IMG/VR virus record: IMGVR_UViG_3300029787_000125
Location: 1-39,549 of that record
DNA from: a virus
Length of the DNA stretch: 39,549 nucleotides
Reading direction: 5' to 3' (one strand)
Shown piece after piece: positions 7,978-17,157 of the stretch. Positions within the stretch are counted from its first letter, which is position 1. The number at the start of each line of letters is the position of its first letter. The notes under the pieces were generated by a model that was not told where the DNA came from, did no database searches, and worked only from the letters and a program-made list of their open reading frames with translations. The translations under genes were made by a program, and so were the position numbers.

Positions 7978-8442
7978 GTGGTGATTGAATCTGTCGCAGC
8001 GGCGGGGTTGCTGCTAAACCAAATTAACCAAGTAATTCAACAGGTTAACGAGACAGGTTCGGGTGTGCAACAGGCTATGGGGATGATCTCCGACTTTGGA
8101 GAAGCCCTGAATACGTTTGAAGTAGACCGTAAAAACTCTACGTTCAAGGCTCTTAGCCAAAATGACATCCTCAAAATGCAAATGCTTCGTAGGCAATATG
8201 AGAGGCATTGGCAGAGCGTAAATGACTTGCTTTTGGTTGCCGACCCGAAGCTATTGGACGATTTCAAAAGAGCCAAAAAAGAACAGGAAGAAGCACGGCA
8301 GAGGCACTTAGCAATGTTAGCTCGAAAGAAAAAAGCGCGTGCTGTCCTTATCAGCCAGCTTTTAGTGGGAGGAAGCACGTTCCTCATTGGTGGAGCGATA
8401 GCGGTTGGGGCCGTAGTGTTAATCATTAAGATATTCGGATGA
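7978..8442 (+). CDS. Helical protein with C-terminal membrane hairpin
   Basis: 154 residues from a GTG start. A long helical part includes a basic and acidic coiled coil (AKKEQEEARQRHLAMLARKK, about residues 99-118). The C-terminal 30 residues are strongly hydrophobic (LVGGSTFLIGGAIAVGAVVL), consistent with one or two membrane passes. The next ATG overlaps its stop. By position it belongs to the lysis/membrane cluster, but a virion role cannot be excluded. Confidence 0.55.
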   Translation: MVIESVAAAGLLLNQINQVIQQVNETGSGVQQAMGMISDFGEALNTFEVDRKNSTFKALSQNDILKMQMLRRQYERHWQSVNDLLLVADPKLLDDFKRAKKEQEEARQRHLAMLARKKKARAVLISQLLVGGSTFLIGGAIAVGAVVLIIKIFG

Positions 8443-8654
8443 TTATGGCGTTCCTGTTAGTCATGTTGGTCGAAGGCGAGCAAGTCGCGGGGCAGTTTCA
8501 CTTCCGCAACATCCACAGGTGCAATCAATTTGCTTATTGGCTGGAACAAGGGACGGTCAAGCCTGTAGAAGGCAAGCGGTTGAACAATCAGCAAAACATT
8601 ACAGCCTACTGTATCCCTGTTAAAGTCAGGCCAAACATACAATTCTATGACTGA
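8439..8654 (+). CDS. Small protein with hydrophobic N-terminus
   Basis: 71 residues. The first ten residues (MIMAFLLVML) are hydrophobic but short for a signal peptide. The rest is a small soluble part with two Cys (one in RCNQFAYW, one in AYCIPV) that could form a disulfide if exported. A spanin-like role is conceivable given the location, but no lipobox is present. Overlaps both neighbours by 4-8 bp. Confidence 0.5.
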   Translation: MIMAFLLVMLVEGEQVAGQFHFRNIHRCNQFAYWLEQGTVKPVEGKRLNNQQNITAYCIPVKVRPNIQFYD

Positions 8655-8982
8655 TATGGCAGCAAAGAAGCTACAAGAAGGTTCTGAATACGCTGAATAC
8701 GATGCGGATGGCGACGGCATTGTTACTGATGAAGAGCTACAAACTAGCAAAGAGTTGCAGGAGCTACGCTTACGACATGAACGAGCAGATGCTCAACGAG
8801 CTATGTCATGGTTTGCGCTCTGGGGGATGCTGCTCTACCCAAGCCTTGTGGTTGTCAGTGAGTTCTTTGGGATGAATCAAGCGGCCTCGATCTTAGGGGA
8901 TATGGCTGCGGTCTACTTTGTGTCCGTTGCAGGTATACTGGCTGCGTTTTTTGGCGCACAAGCATGGTCAAATAGGAAATAG
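8647..8982 (+). CDS. Membrane protein with an EF-hand calcium-binding loop
   Basis: 111 residues. Residues 19-30 (DADGDGIVTDEE) form a perfect 12-residue EF-hand loop with Asp at 1, 3 and 5, Gly at 6, an aliphatic residue at 8 and Glu at 12. A charged helix follows (about 31-55) and then two transmembrane segments (about 57-75 and 82-105). It stands directly before the 3TM holin and the lysozyme. A lone EF-hand fused to a membrane hairpin suggests a calcium-responsive membrane or lysis component; this is inference. Confidence 0.65.
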   Translation: MTDMAAKKLQEGSEYAEYDADGDGIVTDEELQTSKELQELRLRHERADAQRAMSWFALWGMLLYPSLVVVSEFFGMNQAASILGDMAAVYFVSVAGILAAFFGAQAWSNRK

Positions 8983-8985
8983 ATT

Positions 8986-9369
8986 ATGAGTATTGTTGCA
9001 TCGCTAGTTGGGCCGGTCACTGGACTGCTGGATAAGTTCATTGAAGACAAGGATCAGAAGAACCGCCTTAGTCACGAAATCGCTACGCTTGCCGAGAAGC
9101 AATCGCATGAGGCACTCAAGGGCCAGCTTGAAATCAACAAGATGGAAGCGGCACACAAGAGTTTGTTTGTTGCCGGGTGGCGACCTGCCATAGGCTGGAT
9201 CTGTGCTCTGGGCCTGCTCTATAACACTATCATTGCCAACATAATCAGTATCTGGGTAGATGTGCCAGAAGTAGATACAACGCTGCTTGTGCCCGTTATG
9301 ATGGGTATGCTCGGATTGGGCGCTATGCGCTCCTACGAGAAGGTCAATTCCGTAGCACGGGAAAAGTAA
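8986..9369 (+). CDS. Holin of the three-transmembrane (GTA-type 3TM) family
   Basis: 127 residues. An amphipathic N-terminal helix and a charged stretch (HEALKGQLEINKMEAAHKSL) are followed by the family signature FVAGWRPAIGWICALGLLYN and further hydrophobic segments (IIANIISIWV, LLVPVMMGMLGLGAMRSYEK). This matches the 'holin of 3TMs, for gene-transfer release' pattern. Holins form the membrane lesion that lets endolysin reach the cell wall. The lysozyme gene follows with a 1-base overlap (TAATG), as expected for a lysis cassette. Confidence 0.85.
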   Translation: MSIVASLVGPVTGLLDKFIEDKDQKNRLSHEIATLAEKQSHEALKGQLEINKMEAAHKSLFVAGWRPAIGWICALGLLYNTIIANIISIWVDVPEVDTTLLVPVMMGMLGLGAMRSYEKVNSVAREK

Positions 9370-9788
9370 TGACTCAGCTAATTGAAATGATTAAGCGCCA
9401 TGAGGGTGTTAAATCTAAAGTTTATTTATGCTCCGCTGGCTATGAAACCATAGGTGTTGGCAGAAATATCTCAGAGTCTGGCCTTGGGTTGTCTGATGAT
9501 GAAATCGAATACTTGCTGGCGAATGATATAGCGCGTGTGAAGGAAGAGCTTGCGGACACATACTTCTGGTTCAACGGCATCAACGAAGCGCGTCAAGATG
9601 CAATGATTGATATGTGCTTCAACCTTGGTCTGACCAGATTGCGTGGCTTTGTGAAGGCGCTAGAGGCCATGTCACGCGAGCAGTTTGATATTGCGGCAGA
9701 CGAGTTTATGGATAGCAAGTGGGCGCAGCAAGTTGGGACAAGGGCTATTCGAGTTACTGAAATGATTAGGTCTGGAGAATACTTATGA
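9369..9788 (+). CDS. Endolysin, T4-type lysozyme (GH24 family)
   Basis: 139 residues. Compared with T4 lysozyme, the catalytic Glu is E12 (RHEG) and the Thr is T27 in GYETIGVG. The position of the second acid, T4 Asp20, is occupied by Cys21 (VYLCSAGYETIG). Further family features are FNLG (about 80-83), the RLRGF segment and a C-terminal WAQQVGTRAIRVTEMI helix. The enzyme hydrolyses the glycan strands of peptidoglycan. There is no signal peptide, so export depends on the holin encoded just upstream. A Cys at this position is known to be tolerated in T4 lysozyme. Confidence 0.92.
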   Translation: MTQLIEMIKRHEGVKSKVYLCSAGYETIGVGRNISESGLGLSDDEIEYLLANDIARVKEELADTYFWFNGINEARQDAMIDMCFNLGLTRLRGFVKALEAMSREQFDIAADEFMDSKWAQQVGTRAIRVTEMIRSGEYL

Positions 9789-10387
9789 GCGCAGGCGCAC
9801 AGGGAGGAGGTAAAGGCGGAGGTCGTTCCGTGCCTTACCAAAACATCCCTTTTATGCAAAGCGCAGGGCCAATGCTTGGCTCTCGTTTGATGGGTAGTCA
9901 AGGCCCACAAGATTTAAGGGAAATGCAGCAACGACAAATCGATTCCATGTTTGATCGTCAAGGTCGTGGACGGAATCGAGGGCGAGGTATAAGGAGAAAA
10001 GCTCCAGAACAAAATTACGATATGAAGCTTCCTCAAGGGGATGAAATAGCTAACCGTCGCACCACGCTTGTCCCACCTATGCAATCTTACGGTGGTTTTA
10101 TTCGCGCACCACAGCCATCTCCTGGTGGGAAAGGTGGTAGAGGTGGCGGTAAAGGCGGGGGGTACAATCAGCCGTATCAACAGCCTTTGCCCCAAAACTT
10201 AGGTTCTTCAACAGGATATCAAGGGATGGGGTTCACACAAAACTACGGTGTTCCCAGCATGATGAGAGGACAGGACGCTATGGCAAGTCCTTTTGGTTCA
10301 TCTAACCTCCCAATGAGACAACAGTTCTATACTGCATTTAACAGCGGAGGATTGACGCAGCCTGGAATAGGCGGGTTTTTCGGCTAA
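9785..10387 (+). CDS. Glycine-rich low-complexity protein
   Basis: 200 residues, rich in Gly, Gln, Pro, Met and Arg, with GGGKGGGR near the N-terminus and GGKGGRGGGKGGGYN near the middle. An Arg-rich stretch (RQGRGRNRGRGIRRK) lies around residues 58-72. It is probably disordered and may bind nucleic acid. It overlaps the lysozyme stop by 4 bp and abuts the nozzle gene. Related Gly-rich proteins precede tail genes in similar phages; the function is unknown. Confidence 0.55.
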   Translation: MSAGAQGGGKGGGRSVPYQNIPFMQSAGPMLGSRLMGSQGPQDLREMQQRQIDSMFDRQGRGRNRGRGIRRKAPEQNYDMKLPQGDEIANRRTTLVPPMQSYGGFIRAPQPSPGGKGGRGGGKGGGYNQPYQQPLPQNLGSSTGYQGMGFTQNYGVPSMMRGQDAMASPFGSSNLPMRQQFYTAFNSGGLTQPGIGGFFG

Positions 10388-12243
10388 TGCCTTTAGCAAA
10401 AATACAGTTTGCGCCGGGTGTCAACAAAGAAGGCACCGAGTACACAGCAGACTCAGGATGGTTTGACTCTGACAAGATCAGATTTCGGCAAGGTCGAGTC
10501 GAAAAAATAGGTGGCTGGCAGAAGTTAATACAATCGGCCTTTCAGGGTATTGCCCGATCAATACACAACTGGGCATCGCTCGAATCAATCAAGTACATTG
10601 GGTTAGGTACAAATCTAAAGTTTTATGTCATTGAGGGTAGTAGTCTAAACGATGTTACCCCTCTAAGATCTACGACATCTGCTGGTGATGTGACCTTCGC
10701 TGCCACCAACGGATCATCCACGATCACTGTAACAGATACTGCTCACGGCGCAGTTGTGAATGATTTCGTCACCTTTAGTGGGGCAGCGTCACTAGGAGGC
10801 AATGTCATAGCCTCTGTCCTCAATCAGGAGTATCAGATTGCGTCTGTGCCAACCACAAGCACGTTCACGATCACAGCAAAAGACACAAGCGGTACAGAGG
10901 TAACTGCTAACGCAAGTGACTCTGGAAATGGCGGTAGTTCTGTTGTCGGTGCTTACCAGATCAACACTGGTCTGAATGCCTTCGTTCAAGGCACAGGATA
11001 TGGCGCTGGCAGTTGGGGTTCGGGAACTTGGGGTAGTGCTAGTAGCGTCTCTTCTGCTGGTCAGTTGCGGTTAATTAGCCAAGACAACTTTGGCGAAGAC
11101 CTCATATTCAATATCAGAGGCGGCGGTATTTTTTACTGGGACGAATCCTCTGGCACTGGAGCGAGAGCAATAAATGCGACTGCGCTAGGTGGTGCATCTA
11201 ATGTGCCCACGATTGCTCTGCAAATAATGGTATCTGACGTAGATCAGCATGTGATTGCTTTTGGTTCTAATCCAATAGGGTCTAGTACCGTCGATCCTTT
11301 GTTTGTCAGATTTTCGGATCAACAAAACGCAGCAGACTGGACACCAACCGCAACAAACACTGCTGGCGGTGTGAGAATCAACTCTGGCTCGGAAATCATC
11401 GGTGCAGTTCAAGCGCGGCAAGAGATACTCATCTGGACGGATGCAAGCTTGCATTCTATGAGATTTGTCGGTGCGCCATTCACGTTCCAGTTTTCAACGC
11501 TAAGCACAGACATTTCCATGATATCGCCTAAAGCAGCGGTTAACGCCAGAGGGTCTGTGTTCTTTATGGATAAAGGTGGGTTTTATGTTTACAACGGATC
11601 GGTGCAACCATTGCCCTGTTCTGTGAAGGAGCATGTTTTTTCAAACCTGAATCAAGACCAAGCATTCAAGATTTTTGCGGCAGAAAACAACGCATTCTCT
11701 GAGGTAATTTGGTTTTACCCAGTTGGGTCAGACAATACAGAAATCACTAACTATGTCTCGTACAACTATGCAGATAACTTGTGGGCTGTAGGCACTTTGG
11801 AAAGGGGTGCTTGGGAAGGTGCGTCAGTTCGTAACAAACCGATGGCTGCTACCTGTATTGATAGCAACGCAGCCGTTAACTACTTGTTCGAGCATGAAGT
11901 AGGCCACGATGATGATGGCTCTGCTATGACGGCGTTTGTTGAGTCTGGCGACTTAGAGATCGGTGACGGCGAGCGGTTTATGATGATCAGCAGGATACTG
12001 CCTGACTTCAAGTTCAGTGGCACCACTAGTGATGCAAGTGTGGATCTAACTGTGAAGGGGAGCAACTTCCCATTAGAAGATCCAAGCACGTTAGCAACCT
12101 CTACTGTCACCTCTTCGACCAATCAAAATCACATTAGAGCGAGAGCTAGGCACACGGTGCTTCGCGTTGAAAGTTCTGGTGTCGGATATGGCTGGCGACT
12201 GGGTAGTTTGAGATTCGACATGCGGCAAGATGGAAGACGCTAA
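10387..12243 (+). CDS. Tail nozzle / packaged-DNA-stabilisation-like protein
   Basis: 618 residues. The opening, KIQFAPGVNKEGTEY then SGWFDSDKIRFRQGRVEKIGGW, is a hallmark of nozzle-type proteins (P22 gp10 / T7 gp12 functional class) as I know it. Residues about 95-185 look like an inserted Ig-like domain with the DTAHGAVVNDFVTFSGA motif. A GYGAGSWGSGTWG motif near residue 205 parallels the Gly/Trp motif of the protein at 3663. The remainder has repeated beta blades (IALQIMVSDVDQHVIAFG, ILIWTDASLHSMRFVG, VFFMDKGGFYVYNG), consistent with a beta propeller. It probably plugs the distal end of the short tail. Confidence 0.7.
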   Translation: MPLAKIQFAPGVNKEGTEYTADSGWFDSDKIRFRQGRVEKIGGWQKLIQSAFQGIARSIHNWASLESIKYIGLGTNLKFYVIEGSSLNDVTPLRSTTSAGDVTFAATNGSSTITVTDTAHGAVVNDFVTFSGAASLGGNVIASVLNQEYQIASVPTTSTFTITAKDTSGTEVTANASDSGNGGSSVVGAYQINTGLNAFVQGTGYGAGSWGSGTWGSASSVSSAGQLRLISQDNFGEDLIFNIRGGGIFYWDESSGTGARAINATALGGASNVPTIALQIMVSDVDQHVIAFGSNPIGSSTVDPLFVRFSDQQNAADWTPTATNTAGGVRINSGSEIIGAVQARQEILIWTDASLHSMRFVGAPFTFQFSTLSTDISMISPKAAVNARGSVFFMDKGGFYVYNGSVQPLPCSVKEHVFSNLNQDQAFKIFAAENNAFSEVIWFYPVGSDNTEITNYVSYNYADNLWAVGTLERGAWEGASVRNKPMAATCIDSNAAVNYLFEHEVGHDDDGSAMTAFVESGDLEIGDGERFMMISRILPDFKFSGTTSDASVDLTVKGSNFPLEDPSTLATSTVTSSTNQNHIRARARHTVLRVESSGVGYGWRLGSLRFDMRQDGRR

Positions 12244-12440
12244 TGGCTACCACAAGGCAAAACCCACTACCCGTACCATCACCAAGCTACAACCCCAACG
12301 AAGAAGCAACGAATAGGCGAACGATTGAGTTTGCTCTGGATCGTTTAGAAAACGAGGTGCTGGTAGCCAAGACACAGGATGACAAAACAGGATCTCTTTC
12401 TATGCGAAGGTTCCAATTCTTGCTGATGGGCGCATCGTGA
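12243..12440 (+). CDS. Small conserved phage protein
   Basis: 65 residues. A Pro-rich start (PLPVPSPSYNPNEEATNRR) leads to a helix with RTIEFALDRLENEVLVAK and ends RRFQFLLMGAS. Small proteins with this layout lie after nozzle genes in many marine phages. The start overlaps the previous TAA. No activity is predicted. Confidence 0.6.
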   Translation: MATTRQNPLPVPSPSYNPNEEATNRRTIEFALDRLENEVLVAKTQDDKTGSLSMRRFQFLLMGAS

Positions 12441-12766
12441 CAGACGTTATTAAGGTACTTGGTCAGGTTGATGTGTCAGCAACGACAACCACAACTTTAT
12501 ATACGACACCTGATCTTACACAAACAACAGTCAGTTCTTTGGTGATCTGCAACAGAAGCGGATCGGCAATCACATTTCGAGTCAGCATCCATGTGGCTGG
12601 CGCAACAGCAGATGATAAGCAGTTTATATTTTTTGATGAGGATCTTGCGGCAACAACTAGCCGCACCGTTGTAATTGGTATCTGTCTAGCACAAACAGAT
12701 GTCGTAAAAGTTTATGCAAGTGCAGCAAATGTTAGCTTCAACATGTTTGGAGTGGAGACCAGCTAA
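12437..12766 (+). CDS. Beta-sandwich virion protein
   Basis: 109 residues from a GTG start that overlaps the previous TGA (GTGA). The alternating pattern (VSSLVICNRSGSAITFRVSI, then LAATTSRTVVIGICLAQTDV, VKVYASAANVSFNMFGVE) suggests a small beta sandwich, as in many phage fibre or decoration proteins. Coupled to both neighbours by overlaps. Precise role unknown. Confidence 0.6.
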   Translation: MTDVIKVLGQVDVSATTTTTLYTTPDLTQTTVSSLVICNRSGSAITFRVSIHVAGATADDKQFIFFDEDLAATTSRTVVIGICLAQTDVVKVYASAANVSFNMFGVETS

Positions 12767-14865
12767 TGATGAATCAACAACCACCATTCCCAATGCAGCC
12801 TATGGCAGACCAGATGGCTCAACAAGGCCGGTTTGGCGATAGCATGATGGTTCACATGAACCCGATAGAGGTCGCTGGTATCGCCTCTCTGTCGCCCACA
12901 GGGCAGCTTACAACCAACCCGATGACAGGACAGCCTGAAGCATTCCTGCCCTTTCTAGCACCACTGCTGGGTAGTTTTTTAGGTAGCACTGCGTTAACTG
13001 GTCTGGGTGCTGGCGGGATCTTAGGTGCCACGGGCCTTAGCTCGGCAGCGGCAGGTGCTATAGGTTCTGGGTTAGCGACAACAGCAGTTACTGGAGACTT
13101 GAAAGAAGGCTTGATCTCTGGGCTTACAGGCTTCGGTATCGGAAAGGCTTTGGGTGCTGCTAAAGATGTTGTTGGTGGTGTAACAGAAGCCACAAAAGCC
13201 GCAACTGCCGCTGAGCAAGCTCTAGCTAAAGGAACTGAAGCTGCAACTGAGCAGGCCGTTAAAGCTGGAACAACTATCCCAACTTCAGCTACAAATGATG
13301 CGCTTTTACAATTGAGTGAGGATGCAGCACAAGCTCAGGTAAACTTAGCACAAACAGCCCCAGCTACAACAGGCGAGTTGCTTACTTCAGGAAAAGGCTT
13401 AGCGGCTACGGGCAAAGCTTTGCTAACTCCAGGAGCAGCCATACCTATAGCGATTGGTGAAGGTGAGCGAGCCGCTATGGCGCGTCGAGACGAGATGGAC
13501 AGAATGTTTGGCGAGAGGCAGGCGCAGTCTGAAGAGGAGTTGCGTCGAGCAGAGGAAGCGTTGGACTCGGCTAGATTTTTGAACGTGACTGGCGAAGGGT
13601 ACGGCAAGTACGACTATGGAGATGACCCATACTTCCCGACAGGCATGTCTCAAGGCGGTATTACGTCAATCAATCCAGAAGACTTCATGCAAAGACAGAC
13701 AGAGTTGTACGGTTTGGCTGGAGAAATGCCCCCTGTGAAGCGAATGAGGCCGGGTGGGCGAACAAGCTCAATGTCTGAATCTAATCCAATTTTCAATCCA
13801 AGTCCCTCAACGTATGGATTAGGGGGTTCAACTGCTGCACAAAGAGCAATCAGAGGCTCTGTGGTTATAAAGCCAGAGGAGTTAGAGGGCTATAGGCCGG
13901 GGTTCGATCCCGAAATCAAATACTTCAGAGAGCCAACTCAAGAAGAGATTGATGCGGCAAAACCATCCACAGACACATCGGCTTCAACTGCCCCTGTTAG
14001 TGCAGGCCCAAGCGCAGCAGTGAGTGCTGCTCAATCAGATCCTGATAGAGACTACGGCGAAGAAAAAAGTCTTTACGAAAAAGCAAAAGCAACTGTTTCT
14101 AGCGGAGGCGGCTCTTTAAGAAAAAGAAAAGCCGCAAAAGCAAGGGTTGAAAGATACGAAAAAGAGTTCGGTTTACCCGGATCAGCAGAGTCTGTTCAAG
14201 AAAATTATTATCAAGCGCCAGTATCAGCGCCGTCAGTAGCATCTGCACCACCGACAGCAGTATCTGCCCCAGCGGCGACATCACCCACGGCTGGAACAGG
14301 TATTGAATCTATCCTTCAAGCAAATCTTACCCAAGGTAACATTGATGAAGAGACTAGAGCACTCATCATGCGTGAGGCTTTAGGCGAGCGCGGTATGATG
14401 GGGCGTTTCCAAGAGGGGGGTCAAACGAACAAAGCTTTAGAAGACGCTCAAAAGCTCCTTGATCAAACAAGGATGGCTATCCTTGGTAGGCTAGATGAAG
14501 ATGAATCTGAAGTAATCATCAATCGGTTTATTGATGAATTTGGCTTGGATGCTTTTCAAGAATTAAGATCAACTGTGCTGGAAGAAGTGGTGCCAGAGTC
14601 TCAGAAAGAAGGGCTGATCGAAGGCATGGGAAGCGGCATGGATGACTTAGTTCCGGGCATGATTGGTGATCAACAGCCGGTAGCAGTTTCTCCCGGTGAG
14701 TTTATTGTGCCAGCAGATGTCGTTTCAGGTCTCGGTGATGGAGATACGGATGCTGGTGCAGAAGATCTTGAGGGTATGATGGATCGCGTCCGAATGGAGC
14801 GCACAGGAACAACAAAACAGCCTGCTCCTTTGATGGCTAAGCGCGGAGGGATGCTACCAGCATGA
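12766..14865 (+). CDS. Internal/ejection protein with tape-measure-like C-terminal motif
   Basis: 699 residues. Residues about 65-135 are Gly/Ala-rich and hydrophobic (LLGSFLGSTALTGLGAGGIL), fit for membrane insertion. A coiled coil lies near 245-270 and a long Ser/Ala/Pro-rich disordered part near 405-520. The end carries a motif I recognise from podovirus internal proteins: SPGEFIVPADVVSGLGDGDT, then DAGAEDLEGMMDRVRMERTG. It stands with three other large internal proteins. It likely travels in the capsid and enters the cell envelope during DNA ejection; this is inference from class and context. Confidence 0.6.
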   Translation: MMNQQPPFPMQPMADQMAQQGRFGDSMMVHMNPIEVAGIASLSPTGQLTTNPMTGQPEAFLPFLAPLLGSFLGSTALTGLGAGGILGATGLSSAAAGAIGSGLATTAVTGDLKEGLISGLTGFGIGKALGAAKDVVGGVTEATKAATAAEQALAKGTEAATEQAVKAGTTIPTSATNDALLQLSEDAAQAQVNLAQTAPATTGELLTSGKGLAATGKALLTPGAAIPIAIGEGERAAMARRDEMDRMFGERQAQSEEELRRAEEALDSARFLNVTGEGYGKYDYGDDPYFPTGMSQGGITSINPEDFMQRQTELYGLAGEMPPVKRMRPGGRTSSMSESNPIFNPSPSTYGLGGSTAAQRAIRGSVVIKPEELEGYRPGFDPEIKYFREPTQEEIDAAKPSTDTSASTAPVSAGPSAAVSAAQSDPDRDYGEEKSLYEKAKATVSSGGGSLRKRKAAKARVERYEKEFGLPGSAESVQENYYQAPVSAPSVASAPPTAVSAPAATSPTAGTGIESILQANLTQGNIDEETRALIMREALGERGMMGRFQEGGQTNKALEDAQKLLDQTRMAILGRLDEDESEVIINRFIDEFGLDAFQELRSTVLEEVVPESQKEGLIEGMGSGMDDLVPGMIGDQQPVAVSPGEFIVPADVVSGLGDGDTDAGAEDLEGMMDRVRMERTGTTKQPAPLMAKRGGMLPA

Positions 14866-15377
14866 ACAACCTTTTAGATTTCGATGCTTCTAAGATTAAA
14901 GATATATCCCGTGAGCCAAAGGTGCGGCGGCGAGATGAGCTTAGAGACATCACACATACCATCACTATGGTTCCACCAAACTATGCAAGCACGATGTGGA
15001 CTGAGGTGAGAGAGCAGTTAGCTAGAGCGGTTGCTCGATCTAATGGCAGATGGAATCTAGAGTTTTTGTACGCTGCAATACTCAACGGCAACCAACAGCT
15101 TTGGCTGGCGTTCGATGAAGATCAAGTGATTGACGGTGTGGGCACAACAGAGATTTACCAGTATCCAGAAAAAAAGATGCTGGCAATACAATTTTTAGGC
15201 GGTGACAAGTTCAACGATTGGGTTTGGGATATGCTGGATAAGTTCAAGTCTTTTGGCAAAGACACTGGATGCTCTGGCATTGAAGCAACGGCTCGGATGG
15301 GGTTCTGGAAATGGCTAGAGCAAGATGAATTCGAGCGTTCATATGTTGTTTATGAAAGGAGTTTAGAGAATGAGTAA
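14862..15377 (+). CDS. GNAT-fold acetyltransferase-like phage protein
   Basis: 171 residues. The central part (NLEFLYAAILNGNQQLWLAF, then GVGTTEIYQYPEKKMLAIQF, then FLGGDKFNDWVWDMLDKFKS, GCSGIEATARMGFWKWLEQD) follows the strand-helix order of GCN5-related N-acetyltransferases, and phages of this type often carry one among internal virion genes. The classical acetyl-CoA pyrophosphate loop (RxxGxG/A) is not obvious, so it may be a structural relic rather than an enzyme. Overlaps with both neighbours indicate coupling. Confidence 0.6.
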   Translation: MNNLLDFDASKIKDISREPKVRRRDELRDITHTITMVPPNYASTMWTEVREQLARAVARSNGRWNLEFLYAAILNGNQQLWLAFDEDQVIDGVGTTEIYQYPEKKMLAIQFLGGDKFNDWVWDMLDKFKSFGKDTGCSGIEATARMGFWKWLEQDEFERSYVVYERSLENE

Positions 15378-17157
15378 AGGTGGCGGCGGCGGCGGCGTAC
15401 AAGAGAGCGTCGTAACTCAAACAAATCTTCCAGAATATGCGCGTCCTTACTACGAGGACATGCTCAAGCGAACGGTATTCGAGAGCACTCGGCCTTACGA
15501 AGCGTTTCCTGGTCAACGGTTAGCAGACTTTACCCCTGCTGAACGGGCAGGTATGCAGGGCTTTCAAGAGATGGCTGCGACTGGGTCTCCGCAACAAATG
15601 AGAACGGCCTCGGATATTGCCACTCAAGTTGGTTATCAAGATGTTGGTGCTGGCATGGATGTTGCGCGATCTTTCACGCCTGAAATGCAAAGATCTGAAT
15701 ATCAGGCAAGCGACATTGGTAGCGACTATCAAGCGGGTGATCTAGGGCAAGGATTCCAAGCAGGTCAGCGAGGTGTTGGTTATCAAGCGGGTCGTTTTGA
15801 TCCTGGGTATGAGGCTGGTGAGTTAGGCCAAGACTATCAAGCTAGGAATCTGAGAAGTCGGTATCGGGCAGGAGAGGTCGATCCGGGCTATGAGGCTTCT
15901 GTGCAGCGATCTGGCTATGGTGCCGGTAGAGTAGATCAGGGGCCGGGGTTTGAAGCTGGCACCGTTGCTGACGCTGAAACTCTAGAAAAATACATGAATC
16001 CGTACCAGCAACTGGTGACGGACATTGAAAAGCGTGAGGCTAGAAAGCAGTCTGAGATGCAAGGTTCTCAGATTGAGCAGCAAGCGGCGCAAGCTGGCGG
16101 CCTTGGTGGCTACCGAGAAGCCATCATGCAGTCTGAAAGAGAAAAGAATCTCTCTGAGCAACTGCAAGATATTCAGTCTAGAGGTGGTCAAGCAGCATTT
16201 GAGCAAGCGCAAAAAGCTTTTGAAGCGGATCGTGCCGCTCGTTTGCAAGAAGGTCAGTTCGGTTTGCAGTCTTCTCAACAATTAGAGCAAGCAAGGCAAC
16301 AGCAGGAAACTTTCCGACAAAGCTCTTTTCAAGCTGGCGAGCAAGCCAAGCAAAGAGCAGCAGAGCTTGGGTTAAATGCGTCTCAACAAGAGCAAGCAGC
16401 GAAACAAGCGCAAGAGAAGTTTAGGCAAGATGCGTTTGCTCAAACGGAGTCAGGCAGGGCGCTAGAGCAAAAACTCAATCAAGCGTCGTTTGAGGCTGGC
16501 GAACAAGCTAAGCAACGGGCAGCAGAGTTAGGCTTGAATGCCCAGCAACAAGAAGATGCTGCAAGACAAGCGCAAGAAAAATTCGGTCAACAGCAATTTC
16601 AGCAGAACGAGCAGCTTAGGTTGGCTCAGCAGCAGGAAGAAAGAGCCGTCTTTGAGGCCAGAGAAAGGGCTGAGCAAGAGGCTGCTAGGCTTGGTCTCAG
16701 TGGTCAAGAGATCCAAGAAAGAGCGTTACAGGCCGAGAATCAAGCTCGTATGAGGGCAAGACAAGAAAACGCTGCCTTAGAAGAAACAAGGGCCAGATTA
16801 GGCTTTGCCGGTCTTGACGCTGATCGAGCAACTGAGGCTCAACGCTTGGAGGCTGCTGGCTTACTGGGCAGGCTCGGAACTGATGAGCAAAGGATGGGTA
16901 TAGAGCGGTTGAGAAATCTACAGGCAACTGGTCAGATCGAAAGAGAGCTAGGCCAGAGGGGGCTTGATATAGGCTATCAGGATTTCCTACGCCAACAAGC
17001 GTTCCCACGCGAGCAGTTGGCTTTCTTCAGTCAGTTGTTGCAAGGATTGCCTGTCACACCGGGGCAACAAACCACTACATTCGGAGGCCCAAGTCAGGCA
17101 GAAAGACTGTTGGGCGCTGGTATTGGTGGTGTTGGTCTTTATAACGCAACTCGGTAG
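15370..17157 (+). CDS. Internal virion protein with repeats and long coiled coil
   Basis: 595 residues. The start (GGGGGGV, then TNLPEYARPYYEDMLKR) is a common opening of large podovirus internal proteins. Residues about 112-198 hold at least nine copies of a short YQAGxxGxG-type unit (YQAGDLGQG, FQAGQRGVG, YEAGELGQD). Residues about 225-470 are Gln/Glu/Ala-rich coiled coil, including two copies of a GEQAKQRAAELGLNA block about 58 residues apart. The C-terminus (FPREQLAFFSQLLQGLPVTP) is again class-typical. It is likely an ejected or core protein, by class and gene order. Confidence 0.6.
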   Translation: MSKGGGGGGVQESVVTQTNLPEYARPYYEDMLKRTVFESTRPYEAFPGQRLADFTPAERAGMQGFQEMAATGSPQQMRTASDIATQVGYQDVGAGMDVARSFTPEMQRSEYQASDIGSDYQAGDLGQGFQAGQRGVGYQAGRFDPGYEAGELGQDYQARNLRSRYRAGEVDPGYEASVQRSGYGAGRVDQGPGFEAGTVADAETLEKYMNPYQQLVTDIEKREARKQSEMQGSQIEQQAAQAGGLGGYREAIMQSEREKNLSEQLQDIQSRGGQAAFEQAQKAFEADRAARLQEGQFGLQSSQQLEQARQQQETFRQSSFQAGEQAKQRAAELGLNASQQEQAAKQAQEKFRQDAFAQTESGRALEQKLNQASFEAGEQAKQRAAELGLNAQQQEDAARQAQEKFGQQQFQQNEQLRLAQQQEERAVFEARERAEQEAARLGLSGQEIQERALQAENQARMRARQENAALEETRARLGFAGLDADRATEAQRLEAAGLLGRLGTDEQRMGIERLRNLQATGQIERELGQRGLDIGYQDFLRQQAFPREQLAFFSQLLQGLPVTPGQQTTTFGGPSQAERLLGAGIGGVGLYNATR

